Of a stretch of DNA of 64,000 bases, positions 27,001 through 37,638 are shown piece after piece. The position numbers were made by a program, and so were the translations under genes. This stretch comes from Acidisoma sp. L85 (lineage in GTDB: Bacteria; Pseudomonadota; Alphaproteobacteria; Acetobacterales; Acetobacteraceae): contig NZ_LMUQ01000061.1 of the NCBI RefSeq assembly GCF_009765865.1, forward strand, positions 50,159-114,158, given 5' to 3'. How positions within the stretch are numbered: the first letter of the stretch is position 1; the number at the start of each line of letters is the position of its first letter. The notes below the pieces were generated by a model. The model saw only the letters and a list, made by a program, of their open reading frames with translations, was not told the DNA's origin and did not search any database.

Positions 27001-27254
27001 GCATCGGGCTTTTCGCGCAGAATGATGCGCTCGACGATCTCGGGCGTGATGGGTTCGACGTAAGTCGCGTCCGCTAGGGACGGATCGGTCATGATCGTGG
27101 CGGGATTGGAATTGACCAGGATCACGCGATAGCCCTCGGCCCGCAGCGCCTTGCACGCCTGGGCGCCGGAATAGTCGAACTCGCAGGCCTGACCGATGAC
27201 GATGGGGCCGGCGCCGATGATGAGGATCGACTTGATGTCAGTGCGTTTCGGCAT
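24012..27254 (-). CDS. carB: Carbamoyl-phosphate synthase large subunit
   Basis: 1080 residues, the normal size. Two homologous ATP-grasp halves: the first begins [33 protein letters not shown], with [15 protein letters not shown] near 175; the second begins [29 protein letters not shown] near 565, with [14 protein letters not shown] near 715. The C-terminal MGS-type allosteric domain starts near 940 ([22 protein letters not shown]). With CarA it makes carbamoyl phosphate for arginine and pyrimidines. It starts 2 bases after the carA stop. Confidence 0.98.
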   Translation of the reverse strand: MPKRTDIKSILIIGAGPIVIGQACEFDYSGAQACKALRAEGYRVILVNSNPATIMTDPSLADATYVEPITPEIVERIILREKPDALLPTMGGQTALNVAMSLAKSGTLERLGVELIGAKADVIDRAEDRLKFRDAMTEIGIESPKSAIARTLAEAREALAEVGLPAVIRPSFTLGGTGGGIAYNKTEFERIVSSGLEASPTTEVLIEESVLGWKEYEMEVVRDSADNCIIVCAIENVDPMGVHTGDSVTVAPALTLTDKEYQRMRDASIACLRKIGVDTGGSNVQFGLNPADGRMVVIEMNPRVSRSSALASKATGFPIAKIAAKLAVGYTLDELKNDITRTTPASFEPTIDYVVIKIPRFTFEKFPGTPAMLSTSMKSVGEAMAIGRSFAEALQKGLRSMETGFSGLDPIEAPGDGTADAFRAALSQPRPDRLLMAAQALRAGLSVEDIHDACKFDPWFLRELARIVAAEDKIKEHGLPTTALSLRRLKALGFSDNQLAHLSAMTTAQVEALREKLKVRPVYKRIDTCAGEFASATPYMYSTYETGFGTPVCESDPTDRQKVVILGGGPNRIGQGIEFDYCCVHAAYALKDAGFETIMVNCNPETVSTDYDTSDRLYFEPLSAEDVISLIRREQENGTVLGCIVQYGGQTPLKLSQRLSAAGIPVLGTSADAIDIAEDRERFQTLLHRLGLLQPENGIARSTEEAEAITERIGFPVVIRPSYVLGGRAMEIVHDRSQLARYMREAVRVSGDNPVLIDRYLNDAIEVDVDCICDGEDVFVAGVMEHIEEAGIHSGDSACSLPPYSLSPAIVEELRAETVALARALNVVGLMNVQYAIKDDTIYVLEVNPRASRTVPFVAKATGVPLAKIGAQVMTGAKLKDFALDDQTIGRHVAVKEAVFPFARFTNVDTILGPEMKSTGEVMGLDTSFARAFAKAQLGAGVILPMQGSVFLSVKEADKSAMVPLARRLTEMGFGIVATRGTAARIREAGLEVSTVSKVLEGRPHCVDAIESGEIQLVINTASTPQSVTDSFDIRRSALTKGVPHFTTIAGARAAVHAVAALKAGPLEVAPLQSYFRSPF

Positions 27255-27256
27255 TT

Positions 27257-28642
27257 TCAGGCCTTCTCGTCCATCATCGCGACGAAGCGGTGAAACAGGT
27301 GGTGGCTGTCACTCGGGCCGGGACTCGCCTCGGGATGGTATTGCACCGAGAAGGCGCGCTGCGCTGGCGCCGCTATGCCTTCGTTGCTGCCGTCAAAAAG
27401 GCTGACATGGGTGACGGTCACACCTTCGGGCAGCGATTTGTCATCGACCGCGAAGCCATGATTCTGGCTGGTGATCTCGACCTTGCCGGTCGCGAGATCC
27501 TTAACCGGCTGGTTGGCGCCGCGATGGCCGAGATCGAGTTTGTAGGTGCGCGCACCGAGCGCCGTGGCGAGAAGCTGATGACCGAGGCAAATGCCGAAGA
27601 TCGGACGCTTGGCCGCCAGCACGCCCTGAATCGCCGGTACCGCATATTCGGCGGTCGCCGCCGGATCGCCGGGACCGTTCGAGAGGAAAACACCATCCGG
27701 CTCGTGGCGCAGAATGTCCTCCGCCGTCGCGGTGGCGGGCACCACGGTCACCCGGCAACCGGCCGCCGCGAGGCAGCGCAGGATATTGCGCTTGGCACCG
27801 TAATCGACGGCGACGACATGGTGACGCGGCGCGGTCTGACGGCCCGGCGTGGTCTCCTCGCCCCATTCCCACAGCGTCTCGTCCCAGCTGTAGCTCTGCG
27901 TACAGGAAACGGTGCGCGCGAGATCCATGCCTTCCAAACCAGGCCACGCCACGGCCTGGCTTCGCAGCTCGGCGATGTCGAAACGGCCGTCGCGCGGGAA
28001 ACACAACACGCCAGTCGGCGCGCCACCGTCGCGAACGCGAACGGTCAGCGCGCGCGTGTCGATGCCGGAGATGCCGGGCAGATCCATCGCGCGCAGCCAG
28101 TCAATCAAGCTTCGCGTCGCCCGCCAGTTGCTCGCCTCGGTGATATCGAGTGCGGTGATAAGGCCGAGCGGTCCAGGATTGCGCGCCTCCTCGTCTCTGA
28201 GATTCGCGCCGATATTTCCAATATGCGGAAAGGTGAAGGTAACGATTTGCCCGGCATAAGAAGGATCGGTGAGTGTTTCCTGATAACCGCTCATGCCTGT
28301 GTTGAAGCAGACCTCACCGACACGCGCCGCGCCGTGTGCGGTGTTTGCGCCGAAGCCCCTGCCCCACCACAGAGAGCCATCGCCCAGCACTAGTACCGCG
28401 GTCGCGCCTTCGGGCAGCGCATCGGCGTCCGGCACGGCAATCGCCCGCTCGGCTTCCTCGGCGTTACCGGGCATGTCGGAGAGCGACAGGCCGGTTGCCG
28501 CGATGATGGCGCGCCAATGGCGCGAGGGAATGACCCCGGACTGGCGCCATTTGCGCAGCGCCTCAGCGCCGACATTGGTAAGGCGAGCGGCGGCGTCAGG
28601 ACCACCAAGCCGATCGATGATATCGCTGGTCGAGAGGGGCAT
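27257..28642 (-). CDS. carA: Carbamoyl-phosphate synthase small subunit with N-terminal HTH-like domain
   Basis: 461 residues, about 70-80 longer than usual CarA. Residues 1-60 ([21 protein letters not shown], then [21 protein letters not shown], then TGLSLSDMP) look like a small Cro/YdaS-type helix-turn-helix. Normal CarA starts near residue 80 ([18 protein letters not shown]). The glutaminase part is complete: [14 protein letters not shown] holds the Cys nucleophile and YHPEASPGP the catalytic His and Glu. It supplies ammonia to CarB. I recall a database family linking this small domain to alphaproteobacterial CarA (named carph-isopro), so the fusion may be lineage-typical. The start at 28642 lacks a Shine-Dalgarno; longer starts up to 28717 are possible. 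Confidence 0.94.
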   Translation of the reverse strand: MPLSTSDIIDRLGGPDAAARLTNVGAEALRKWRQSGVIPSRHWRAIIAATGLSLSDMPGNAEEAERAIAVPDADALPEGATAVLVLGDGSLWWGRGFGANTAHGAARVGEVCFNTGMSGYQETLTDPSYAGQIVTFTFPHIGNIGANLRDEEARNPGPLGLITALDITEASNWRATRSLIDWLRAMDLPGISGIDTRALTVRVRDGGAPTGVLCFPRDGRFDIAELRSQAVAWPGLEGMDLARTVSCTQSYSWDETLWEWGEETTPGRQTAPRHHVVAVDYGAKRNILRCLAAAGCRVTVVPATATAEDILRHEPDGVFLSNGPGDPAATAEYAVPAIQGVLAAKRPIFGICLGHQLLATALGARTYKLDLGHRGANQPVKDLATGKVEITSQNHGFAVDDKSLPEGVTVTHVSLFDGSNEGIAAPAQRAFSVQYHPEASPGPSDSHHLFHRFVAMMDEKA

Positions 28643-28648
28643 GTAAAT

Positions 28649-28677
28649 CGCATATGGGAAATTTCTTCCCAACGCAA
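28649..28677 (-). promoter_or_regulatory. Candidate carA promoter with internal inverted repeat
   Basis: On the minus strand TTGCGT (28677-28672) and TATGCG (28654-28649) are separated by 17 bases. The spacer holds GGGAA-N5-TTCCC (28656-28670). The -10 box ends only 6 bases before the carA ATG, which would place transcription start at or next to the start codon, giving a leaderless message. This agrees with the missing Shine-Dalgarno. The assignment is by eye. Confidence 0.35.
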
Positions 28678-28800
28678 TATGATTGACGCTCTCGTGAAAA
28701 AACTTCCCTCTGCGCAAATGAGGGGCTAGGGGCGGGTCGTTCCGGGCGCCACATTAAACGCGCTAAGGTATATGCTCGTGAGCCGGCACCCACCCCGGCC

Positions 28801-28815
28801 CTCCCTGAGAGGGAG
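28801..28815. repeat. Short GA-rich palindrome before yqeY
   Basis: CTCCCT-GAG-AGGGAG forms a 6-base stem, followed by further GAGGGA units up to 28828. It lies in the divergent carA/yqeY gap and may be a dispersed intergenic repeat; it is distinct from the true Shine-Dalgarno AGGAG at 28838-28842. Confidence 0.4.
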
Positions 28816-28847
28816 AGGGAGAGGGAAGTAAGTAGCTAGGAGTAAGC

Positions 28848-29303
28848 ATGGCGCTGCGAGAGACTCTGACCGACGCGATGAAGACAGCCTTGAAGGCTGG
28901 CGAGACCGAGCGGCTTTCGGCCATCCGCCTTATCCTGGCGAAGCTCAAGGACACCGAAATCAACGCGCGCGGCACCGGCAAGACGATCGAGGACGCCGAT
29001 ATCCTCCTCATGCTCCGCGGCATGATCAAGCCTCGGCAGGAGGCCATCGCGCTCTATCGCCAAGGCAATCGGCCCGAGCTTGCGGAAAAGGAAGAGGCCG
29101 AGATCCGCGTGATCGAGGGGTTCCTCCCCGCCGGATTGAGCGAGCAGCAAACCACGGCCGCGGTCGATGCCGCCATTGCCAGCACCGGCGCCTCGAGTTT
29201 GCGCGACATGGGGAAAGTGATGGCCGCATTGAAGGCGGAGCACGGTGCGGCGCTCGACATGGCGCAGACCGGCGCGCTTGTGAAAACGCGTCTGGCGGGC
29301 TGA
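28848..29303 (+). CDS. GatB/YqeY domain protein
   Basis: 151 residues. MALRETLTDAMKTALKAGETERLSAIRLILAKLKDTEINARGTGK and the C-terminal LRDMGKVMAALKAEHGAALDMAQTGALVKTRL are the YqeY fold, related to the tRNA-binding tail domain of GatB; the biochemical role of the free protein is not settled. AGGAG sits 5 bases before the ATG. It precedes dnaG by 9 bases in the common yqeY-dnaG-rpoD order. Confidence 0.92.
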   Translation: MALRETLTDAMKTALKAGETERLSAIRLILAKLKDTEINARGTGKTIEDADILLMLRGMIKPRQEAIALYRQGNRPELAEKEEAEIRVIEGFLPAGLSEQQTTAAVDAAIASTGASSLRDMGKVMAALKAEHGAALDMAQTGALVKTRLAG

Positions 29304-29312
29304 AGCGCAAGC

Positions 29313-31160
29313 ATGGCGCTGCCGCCCGCATTCCTCGATGAACTTCGCCAGCGCACACCGCTGCCGGCACTCATCGGCCGGCGCGTAAAGCTCACGCGTT
29401 CGGCGCGGGATTGGCGCGGCTGCTGCCCCTTCCACAACGAAAAGACGCCGTCCTTCTACGTCTATCAGGACCACTACCACTGCTTTGGCTGCGGCGCGCA
29501 TGGCGACGCGATCGGCTTCGTCATGCAGAGCCAGGGCGCCGGATTCGTGCAGGCGGTCGAGGTTCTGGCTGCGGAAGCCGGCCTCGATGTGCCGCGCGCA
29601 ACGCCGGAAGCCGCGGCGGCGGAACGTCGTCGCAGCGATCTGCATGATGTGCTCAAGGCGGCCGATGCCGCGTTCCAGCACAAGCTGCATATGCCTGAAG
29701 GCCGCGCGGCACTCGACTACTTACGCGGTCGCGGTCTGTCCGATGAGACGATCACCCGCTACGGCCTCGGCTTTTCCGGTAGCGGGCGTGGCGCGCTGGC
29801 ATCCGAACTTTCGGGCCAGGGGATCGAACTGCGCCAATTGGTCGATGCCGGCCTCATGAAGCAAGGCGAGGACGGACGCACCGTCGATCTCTTCTTCAAT
29901 CGCGCGACCTTTCCGATCCGCGATCCGCGCGGCCGCACGATCAGCTTTGGTGGTCGTATTCTCGGTGACGGCCAGCCGAAATACCTCAACGGGCCGGAAA
30001 CCGCGCTCTTCTCCAAGCGCCGCACCCTCTATGGCCTCGATCTTGCGAATGCTCTCCGGCGTGAGCGCGGGCGCGGCGCCTCGTCGCAAGAAGGACATAA
30101 GGGACTGATCGTCGTCGAAGGCTATATGGACGTTATCGCGCTGGCGCAGGCGGGTTTCGCGGCCGTCGCACCGCTCGGCACCGCGCTCACGGCGGAGCAG
30201 CTCGAAGCTTTGTGGGAGCAGGATGACCGTCCCATCTTCTGCTTCGACGGTGACGCGGCGGGCCGCCGCGCGGGCATTCGCACCGTGGGTCTCGCATTGC
30301 CGATGCTGGCGCCGAACAAAAGTCTCGGCGTGATCGTGCTGCCTGAGAGCGATGATCCGGATAGCGTCATTCGTCGTGGTGGCCGACTGGCCTTCCAGGA
30401 TGAACTGGCGCGGGAGGATCTCGGCAACGCGCTGTACGGCCTGCTCAAGGATGATGCGCGTCCCGCGACACCCGAAGGCTGGGCCGCTTTCCGCAACCGG
30501 CTGGTGGCGGAGGCCGGACGCATTCCGGATCGCTCCCTGGCGGCGGAATACCGCTCGCTCTTCCTCGACCGGTTCTTCGCCGAACGCCGCCGCGCGGCGC
30601 CCTCGAACCGTGGCGCCAACGCTGGCACAGGCTTCGGCCTGCGGCGTGAGCGCCCGCAGGCGCCAGTCGCGCTGGGCGCCCGGCCGAGGGCCAGCGAACT
30701 CGCGACACAGGAGGAACGTGGCCGGGGATTGGTGGCGATCCTGCTGGCCCACCCGACCCTGCTGCCGGACCTCGAGGAATCCTTCGCCCTGATCGACCTG
30801 CCGCCTACCCTCGCCGCCATCCGCGATGGCATGGGAGACTGGCTTGCAACCCACCCCACACTTGACAGTCAGTCGTTGAAGAACCATCTCGACAGCCTTG
30901 GGCTCGCGGGCGCGGTTTCCGCCGCCCTTGAGTCGCGCCCGCTCCCCGTAGGTGCAATGGCAGAGGCGCTACCAGCGGAGGCCGCGGCGAAGTGGCAAGA
31001 AATCTTCGGCCACATGCGCCTCCATCATGCGGAGAGAGAACTCGAGGAGCAACAGATGGCGTTTGCTCGTGAGGGCTCTGAGGAAGCACAGAACCGTCTG
31101 ATTGCGATCAAGGGGTCTGTCGATCGGCTACGTCGTGGAGAGCCCGACAGCACGGGCTAA
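29313..31160 (+). CDS. dnaG: DNA primase
   Basis: 615 residues. N-terminal zinc ribbon CCPFHNEKTPSFYVYQDHYHCFGCGAHGD near 36-65 (CHCC), RNA polymerase domain with PKYLNGPETALFSKRRTLYGLD near 228-249, and a Toprim core with IVVEGYMDVIALAQAGF near 268 and CFDGDAAGRRAG near 310. The C-terminal part from about 465 is the helicase-binding domain. It makes primers at the replication fork. Confidence 0.97.
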   Translation: MALPPAFLDELRQRTPLPALIGRRVKLTRSARDWRGCCPFHNEKTPSFYVYQDHYHCFGCGAHGDAIGFVMQSQGAGFVQAVEVLAAEAGLDVPRATPEAAAAERRRSDLHDVLKAADAAFQHKLHMPEGRAALDYLRGRGLSDETITRYGLGFSGSGRGALASELSGQGIELRQLVDAGLMKQGEDGRTVDLFFNRATFPIRDPRGRTISFGGRILGDGQPKYLNGPETALFSKRRTLYGLDLANALRRERGRGASSQEGHKGLIVVEGYMDVIALAQAGFAAVAPLGTALTAEQLEALWEQDDRPIFCFDGDAAGRRAGIRTVGLALPMLAPNKSLGVIVLPESDDPDSVIRRGGRLAFQDELAREDLGNALYGLLKDDARPATPEGWAAFRNRLVAEAGRIPDRSLAAEYRSLFLDRFFAERRRAAPSNRGANAGTGFGLRRERPQAPVALGARPRASELATQEERGRGLVAILLAHPTLLPDLEESFALIDLPPTLAAIRDGMGDWLATHPTLDSQSLKNHLDSLGLAGAVSAALESRPLPVGAMAEALPAEAAAKWQEIFGHMRLHHAERELEEQQMAFAREGSEEAQNRLIAIKGSVDRLRRGEPDSTG

Positions 31161-31234
31161 GCACCGGCACGAACGTGCGTTAAGTCTAGGTCCCGCGACG
31201 CGCGGCGCGGGGCGGTAATGGTAAAGGGTCGATT

Positions 31235-33175
<1,941 letters not shown>

Positions 33176-33374
33176 GGCTGGTAGCCGCCGGCCACTTTGC
33201 GCCAGCCGTGAGAAGTTCTGGCGGGTCTCGATGGCTTCCTATTGAGGCTTCGTTCAGACGACTCGGGCTATGGTGGCAAGCTTGCAAAGCACGACGCTAG
33301 GCATGAGCGACAAGAGGCGACGACGGGCGATGGAGCGGCGGAACGTGGTCGGAGCGGCGAAGCTACACGACGAA

Positions 33375-33947
33375 ATGTCGAGCATAGGGGCTGATAGTGT
33401 GACGCGGGCGCGGGTGACGATCACCTTCCTCTGCATGCTCGAACGCCCGCAAATACCGGCGCCGCCGCTACCCGCGAATGCGCAGGTCATCCAGTGGCGG
33501 GCGCCGAAACCGGAAGGCTATCTGGCACTGCAGGAAGCGGTGGGCGGGGAATATCTCTGGTGGCTGCGGCGCGCAACGCCACGCGCCGAGCTGATCCGCA
33601 TCCTGGAGAACCCCCAGGTTGCCGTGCATGTGCTGCAAATCGACGGCCAGGATGCCGGCTATTACGAGCTTGATGCGTCGCGCTGGCCTTTCATCAACCT
33701 CAGCTACTTTGGTCTGATGGCGAATGCGATCGGGCATGGTTTGGGGCGAGCTTTCCTTCGCCACGCCGTGGACAATGCCTGGTCCGGCCCCATTCGCGGT
33801 GTCACGGTCAATACCTGCACCGCGGATCACCCGCGCGCATTGCCGCTCTACGAGAGTGCCGGGTTTCGCCGGATGAAGGTGACGCAGGAGGACTGGGATA
33901 TTCCAGATCGTCTCGGCTTCAAAATTCCTGACAGGCTGCGCGCCTGA
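33375..33947 (+). CDS. GNAT-family N-acetyltransferase
   Basis: About 190 residues from MSSIGADSVTRARVT. A GNAT core with VAVHVLQIDGQDAGYYELD, LSYFGLMANAIGHGLGRAFLRHAVDNAW (acetyl-CoA pyrophosphate loop, here GxGLG preceded by IGH) and VNTCTADHPRALPLYESAGFRRMK, a subfamily widespread in alphaproteobacteria whose substrate is not known. The frame stays open upstream to an ATG at 33270; that basic N-terminus (KRRRRAMERR) is atypical for the family, so I prefer an internal start, without strong ribosome-site support. The GT4 gene follows after 11 bases. Confidence 0.78.
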   Translation: MSSIGADSVTRARVTITFLCMLERPQIPAPPLPANAQVIQWRAPKPEGYLALQEAVGGEYLWWLRRATPRAELIRILENPQVAVHVLQIDGQDAGYYELDASRWPFINLSYFGLMANAIGHGLGRAFLRHAVDNAWSGPIRGVTVNTCTADHPRALPLYESAGFRRMKVTQEDWDIPDRLGFKIPDRLRA

Positions 33948-33958
33948 CCTCCGCCTCT

Positions 33959-35020
33959 ATGAGAATTACGATCTTCGCGCCGGGATCCTTTCCTGCGGCA
34001 ACGGGCGCAATCGTCTACGACACACGTCTCGTCACGGCTCTTCGCGGCTTGGGGCATGATGCCTCGCTCGTCATGCTCGCTGGTTCACATCCGACAGCCG
34101 ACGACACGGCGCGGGCGTCCGCAGCCGAGGCGTGGCACGCTCACGGCGACGCCGACCTCCGCATCATCGATGGCTTCTGCCTGTCCGCGTGGGAAGGGCT
34201 GGAGGAGGCGCTGAGCGCCCGTGGCGTCATTGGCCTCATCCATCACCCCCTCGCCCTGGAACCCTTCCAGGAAGCCGTCAAAGTGGCGGAATACGCCCGG
34301 GTCGAGCGCCGACTGCTGCCGCTGCTGAACGGCATCCTGGTACCAAGCCAGGAGATGCGGAACCGCATGCTCTCGGCCTATGCCGTCGAAGCCGGGCGCA
34401 TCTCCGTTCTGATGCCGGGGACCGATGTCACGCTGCCTCGCAGCCCGCGCGAGCCGGCGGCGACATGCCGCATCTTGTCGGTTGGCAGCTTCATTCCGAG
34501 AAAGGGTCACGACACCCTGCTCAAAGCGCTGTCCCGTCTCGTCGATCTTGACTGGCACTTGACGATCTGTGGCGACCAGACCGCCGATCGCGCTTGCGTC
34601 GTCGAACTCGGTGCCTTGAGAGAACGGCTCGGGCTGACCGAGCGGGTAACCTTCCTCGGTGCGCTCAGTCCGGCACAATTCGATGAGCTTTGGCAGGCCA
34701 GCGACCTTTTCGCCTTGGCGACGTGGTTTGAAGGCTACGGCATGGCTGTCGCTGAAGCGTTGAGGCGCGGTCTCCCCGTCGCCGTCACAACCGCTGCCGC
34801 AATTGGCGCGCCGCTCTCCCCCGATACCGCGATCATCGTCGAGCCCGGCGATCACGAGCAGCTTTCGAAAGCGCTCCGCCGCGTCATCTATAGCCCGGAG
34901 CTGCGGCATATCATGGGGCATGCGGCCTGGTCGGCGACGCGTAGCCTGCCAAGCTGGGAAAATCAGGCGCGTCATCTGCTCGACATCGTGACGCCGGCCG
35001 CGCCAACGTCCCTGTCCTGA
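33959..35020 (+). CDS. GT4-family glycosyltransferase
   Basis: 353 residues with a GT-B fold. N-terminal MRITIFAPGSFPAATGAIVYDTRLVTALRGLGH is the acceptor domain; RILSVGSFIPRKGHDTLLKAL near 172 opens the donor domain, followed by LGALSPAQFDELWQASDLFALATWFEGYGMAVAEALRRGLPV (E-x7-E region) near 240-280. This is the CAZy GT4 pattern; the sugar and acceptor are unknown. The gene closes with two terminators. Confidence 0.9.
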   Translation: MRITIFAPGSFPAATGAIVYDTRLVTALRGLGHDASLVMLAGSHPTADDTARASAAEAWHAHGDADLRIIDGFCLSAWEGLEEALSARGVIGLIHHPLALEPFQEAVKVAEYARVERRLLPLLNGILVPSQEMRNRMLSAYAVEAGRISVLMPGTDVTLPRSPREPAATCRILSVGSFIPRKGHDTLLKALSRLVDLDWHLTICGDQTADRACVVELGALRERLGLTERVTFLGALSPAQFDELWQASDLFALATWFEGYGMAVAEALRRGLPVAVTTAAAIGAPLSPDTAIIVEPGDHEQLSKALRRVIYSPELRHIMGHAAWSATRSLPSWENQARHLLDIVTPAAPTSLS

Positions 35021-35033
35021 TCGCAACGCAAAA

Positions 35034-35062
35034 GGGAGGCTTCGGCCAGTGGCCTGCCTCCC
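35034..35062 (+). terminator. Terminator after GT4 gene
   Basis: GGGAGGC and GCCTCCC form a 7-base stem with an inner GGCC-rich loop, followed shortly by CTTTT at 35067-35071 and preceded by AAAA. It lies 13 bases after the stop codon. Confidence 0.75.
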
Positions 35063-35123
35063 AATGCTTTTCAGACATCAGCCGCCACTGCGAAAATCGA
35101 CAGCGGCTCATCAAACTCAAGAC

Positions 35124-35161
35124 AAAGCCTGACCGGCGCGAATAAATGCCGGTCAGGCTTT
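35124..35161. terminator. Bidirectional intrinsic terminator
   Basis: A perfect 14-base stem, AAAGCCTGACCGGC paired with GCCGGTCAGGCTTT, around the loop GCGAATAAAT; the A and T ends give U-runs in both directions. It separates the convergent GT4 and histone-like genes and lies 9 bases beyond the histone-like stop codon. Confidence 0.92.
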
Positions 35162-35169
35162 TGTCGTGG

Positions 35170-36048
35170 CTACTCCGCCATCTCCGACTCAGGCTCGTGC
35201 GGGATCTCGACCTCGGTCTCGGGAGTCTCGATGATCGGCAGCTCCTGCTTTGGCTGACGCGGACGGCGCGGCCGCTTTACGCGCGGCGCGGCGGCTTCGG
35301 CTTTCGGTGTGGACGTTCGCCGGGCAGCCGCAGGCTTCGCGGCCTTGCGCGCGGTTCCGGTGCGCGTGCCAGTGCCGCGCGCGCTCTTGCCGCGAGTGGC
35401 GGGCGCTTTGCGAGCGGCGGGCGCCTTGCGAGTGGCAGTTTTGCGAGTCGCTGTCGTCTTGCGCGCGGTGGTGGCCCGAGTGCCAGTCTTGCGTGCGGCG
35501 GTGCGCGTCGACTTGCGAGCCGTCGCCGTGCGGGTCGCGGCGGCGCGCGCCGTGGTCTTGCGAGCGGCGGGCTTACGGGTCGCGGCGACCTTGCGAGTCG
35601 TCGCGGTCTTGCGCGTGGCAGCCGGCTTGCGGCCGGGAGTCTTCCGCGTCGCGGTAGCGGCGCCACGGCGTGTCGCGGCGGTGGCACGCACGGGCTTGCG
35701 GGTCGCGGCGACCTTTGTCGTCTTGGCGCGGCGCGTCGTCGTCGCTTTCGCGGCTGTCACCCGACGCGTTGTGCCGCGCGCCGTTGTCGCCTTTGTCGCG
35801 GTCTTGCGCGCGGCGGGTTTGCGGGTGGTCGCGCGTGTCGCGGTCTTTGCAGCGGTAGAGCGGGCTGCCGGCTTCCGCGTGGTCTTGGCGCCGGCTTTAG
35901 CGGCACCCCGGCCAGTCGTCTTGGCCGTGCTCTTGGCGGCGCCACGAGCCGTCGCGCGCTTCGGCGCTGCACGACGTGTTGTCGCTCTTACCGCCAGCGC
36001 TTTGGCACGGGGGGAAGCTTTGCCGCTTCCCTGATTCTCTTCACTCAC
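35170..36048 (-). CDS. Histone H1-like Ala/Lys/Arg/Thr-rich protein
   Basis: 292 residues, almost wholly Ala, Thr, Arg and Lys from about residue 15 to 255 in irregular units such as TRKPAARKT, TTARKT and KAPAARKAPA; then a Pro-rich basic hinge (RVKRPRRPRQPKQE) and an acidic tail (ETPETEVEIPHEPESEMAE). This resembles AlgP and Hc1-type nucleoid proteins with eukaryote H1-like tails; DNA compaction is inferred. The start is taken as the GTG at 36048 because AGGAG lies 7 bases before it; an in-frame GTG at 36057 abuts that site and is unlikely. A dispensable or variable repeat number between strains is likely. Terminated by a strong hairpin. Confidence 0.75.
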   Translation of the reverse strand: MSEENQGSGKASPRAKALAVRATTRRAAPKRATARGAAKSTAKTTGRGAAKAGAKTTRKPAARSTAAKTATRATTRKPAARKTATKATTARGTTRRVTAAKATTTRRAKTTKVAATRKPVRATAATRRGAATATRKTPGRKPAATRKTATTRKVAATRKPAARKTTARAAATRTATARKSTRTAARKTGTRATTARKTTATRKTATRKAPAARKAPATRGKSARGTGTRTGTARKAAKPAAARRTSTPKAEAAAPRVKRPRRPRQPKQELPIIETPETEVEIPHEPESEMAE

Positions 36049-36700
36049 GAGCGTCACTCCTTCGGTTGCAAGTAGATCGTCGGCTTTCCGACGAATGGCT
36101 GTCCGACATCCGCCGTTCGATTGCTTCGCGCTAATCCCTGTCGGTCCAGAACTGGCACGTGGGAAAGCTCGAAAGAACTTCCAGCACTGTGGAACGCGAT
36201 TATTCAGGTCCCTCGGTATTTCGTCTGCTAGGCTTCGTCACGTTCAGAGTCGGATCCTCAACACCCGGGGCGGTACCGCCCGCCCGACTCGTGCCGCGTG
36301 TTTCAGATCTCGCTATTCCAAGTCTCTAATGAAGCTGTCAACAAAAAGGCGTCGTTACCGACGAAGTTTTGCAATCTTTTCTTGGCCGAGCCATCTGACG
36401 GGCGCCAAACGCCAGCCCAGCCAAGCTCTCTTTAAATCGAAACCCTTTGATCTCAACAGCGAATTTGTAGAATTCAAGGTAAAGCGATAAACGCGATCCG
36501 ACAATCTCGTCCCACGCTGGGAAAATGGGGCCGCCGCGCCGCGATTCGCCCCGACAACAGGCCCGATAAACAGCGCCGAGCCAGTAATCCACCGTCCACC
36601 TTTCGTTAAGCAGCCGATTCTTGTAGGGTGGGAGCCGGACAAAACAGGCCCAGCGCCGGACAAGCTGCCGCGTCTGACGCCTCCAAGACAAGCGATCACG
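36049..36700. other. Intergenic region between histone-like and DUF983 genes
   Basis: About 650 bases with lower GC and no convincing gene. Frames at 36095-36490 (+) and on the minus strand to 37405 give no recognisable protein. It should hold the promoters of both divergent units. A perfect palindrome, GGGCGGTACCGCCC, lies at 36268-36281, of unknown meaning. Confidence 0.6.
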
Positions 36701-37144
36701 ATGATTGGAACCGACATGCCGAAAGGGGACGAGCCTATCCGCTGGCGCCCGGATCGAGCGCCACGGTTTCCGCCGTGGCCACTTCCAAGCATCCCCACGA
36801 CCATGTTCCGCGGCGCCAAAGGCCGCTGCCCATCGTGCGGGGAAACCAAACTGTTCAGCAGCTATCTGAGGGTCGTGCCAGTCTGCGCGGTCTGCTCCGC
36901 CCCCCTCGGCACCTATCCATCTGACGACGCGCCGCCCTACATCACGATGGTGATAGTGCTTCACCTCATCATCCCGATCATCGTCGTGCTGGAGGAAACT
37001 GTGCAGCCGCCCTTCTGGCTCGACGGGATTATCTTCCTCCCGCTCGCCGCGATCCTCACCTTGCTGCTGCTGCCAGTCGTGAAAGGTGCCACCATCGGAC
37101 TTCTTCTGCGTCTCCAAGTGCAGCGGGGACAGGATGGGCATTGA
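36701..37144 (+). CDS. DUF983 membrane protein
   Basis: 147 residues. A zinc-ribbon-like GAKGRCPSCGETKLFSSYLRVVPVCAVCSAPLG near 39-70 (two CxxC pairs) is followed by two hydrophobic helices (TMVIVLHLIIPIIVVL and IIFLPLAAILTLLLLPVVKGA). This is the DUF983 architecture; function unknown. Its last 11 bases overlap the UPF0262 start, so translation is coupled. An ATG at 36716 is an alternative start. Confidence 0.85.
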   Translation: MIGTDMPKGDEPIRWRPDRAPRFPPWPLPSIPTTMFRGAKGRCPSCGETKLFSSYLRVVPVCAVCSAPLGTYPSDDAPPYITMVIVLHLIIPIIVVLEETVQPPFWLDGIIFLPLAAILTLLLLPVVKGATIGLLLRLQVQRGQDGH

Positions 37145-37628
37145 AGCGCAGCCGCATCTCCTTCGCGTCCTGTTGAGCGACGAAACCTTGGGAAGCCTGC
37201 CGCCGCTGATCGAAGCGGACCGCGCGCAGGCCGTCGCCGACCTCGAACTGCAGAACGTCTTCGCGCCGCGCGGCGCAGGTGCCGGCCCCTTCATCCTCGC
37301 ACTCTCGGTGCGTGACGGCCGCCTGATCTTCGACATTCGCGACGCCGCGATGCAGCCCGTCACCGCCATCGGCCTGGCACTCGGACCGCTACGGCGCCTG
37401 ATCAAAGACTATGTGATGCTCGTCGATAGCTACGCGGTCGCCATCCAGGAAGGCCGGGAGGCGCGCGTGCAGGCAATCGACATGGGCCGACGCGGCTTGC
37501 ACAACGAGGGCGCGGCGCTGATCGCCGCACGTCTCGACGGCAAGGTCGATCTCGACCAGGATACTGCGCGTCGCCTCTTCACCCTGATCGCCGTTCTGCA
37601 TCATCGCGTCGCCGGTCCAGCAGCATAA
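37134..37628 (+). CDS. UPF0262 family protein
   Basis: 164 residues from [14 protein letters not shown]. The body [72 protein letters not shown] matches the UPF0262 family found across alphaproteobacteria; no activity is known. The longer frame from 37086 overlaps DUF983 more deeply and is not favoured; GGGGACAGG precedes the chosen ATG. Confidence 0.88.
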   Translation: MGIEAQPHLLRVLLSDETLGSLPPLIEADRAQAVADLELQNVFAPRGAGAGPFILALSVRDGRLIFDIRDAAMQPVTAIGLALGPLRRLIKDYVMLVDSYAVAIQEGREARVQAIDMGRRGLHNEGAALIAARLDGKVDLDQDTARRLFTLIAVLHHRVAGPAA

Positions 37629-37638
37629 AGTCCCGCCC

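Noticed and set aside
33176-33269. Terminator after rpoD
   Set aside because: GGCTGG and CCAGCC could pair, but the loop is long and there is no T-run.
35250-36034. Repetitive plus-strand frames, or a tandem-repeat or CRISPR-like array, opposite the histone-like gene
   Set aside because: Periodicity comes from Ala/Lys/Arg/Thr codons of the minus-strand gene; units are irregular with no constant spacer length.
36268-36281. GGGCGGTACCGCCC perfect palindrome as an operator
   Set aside because: Single site, no known regulator consensus, and not close to either start; kept only as a note in the intergenic entry.
36338-37405. Long minus-strand frame opposite DUF983 and the preceding gap
   Set aside because: Translation is Arg/Pro-rich without known motifs and lies opposite two well-supported overlapping genes.
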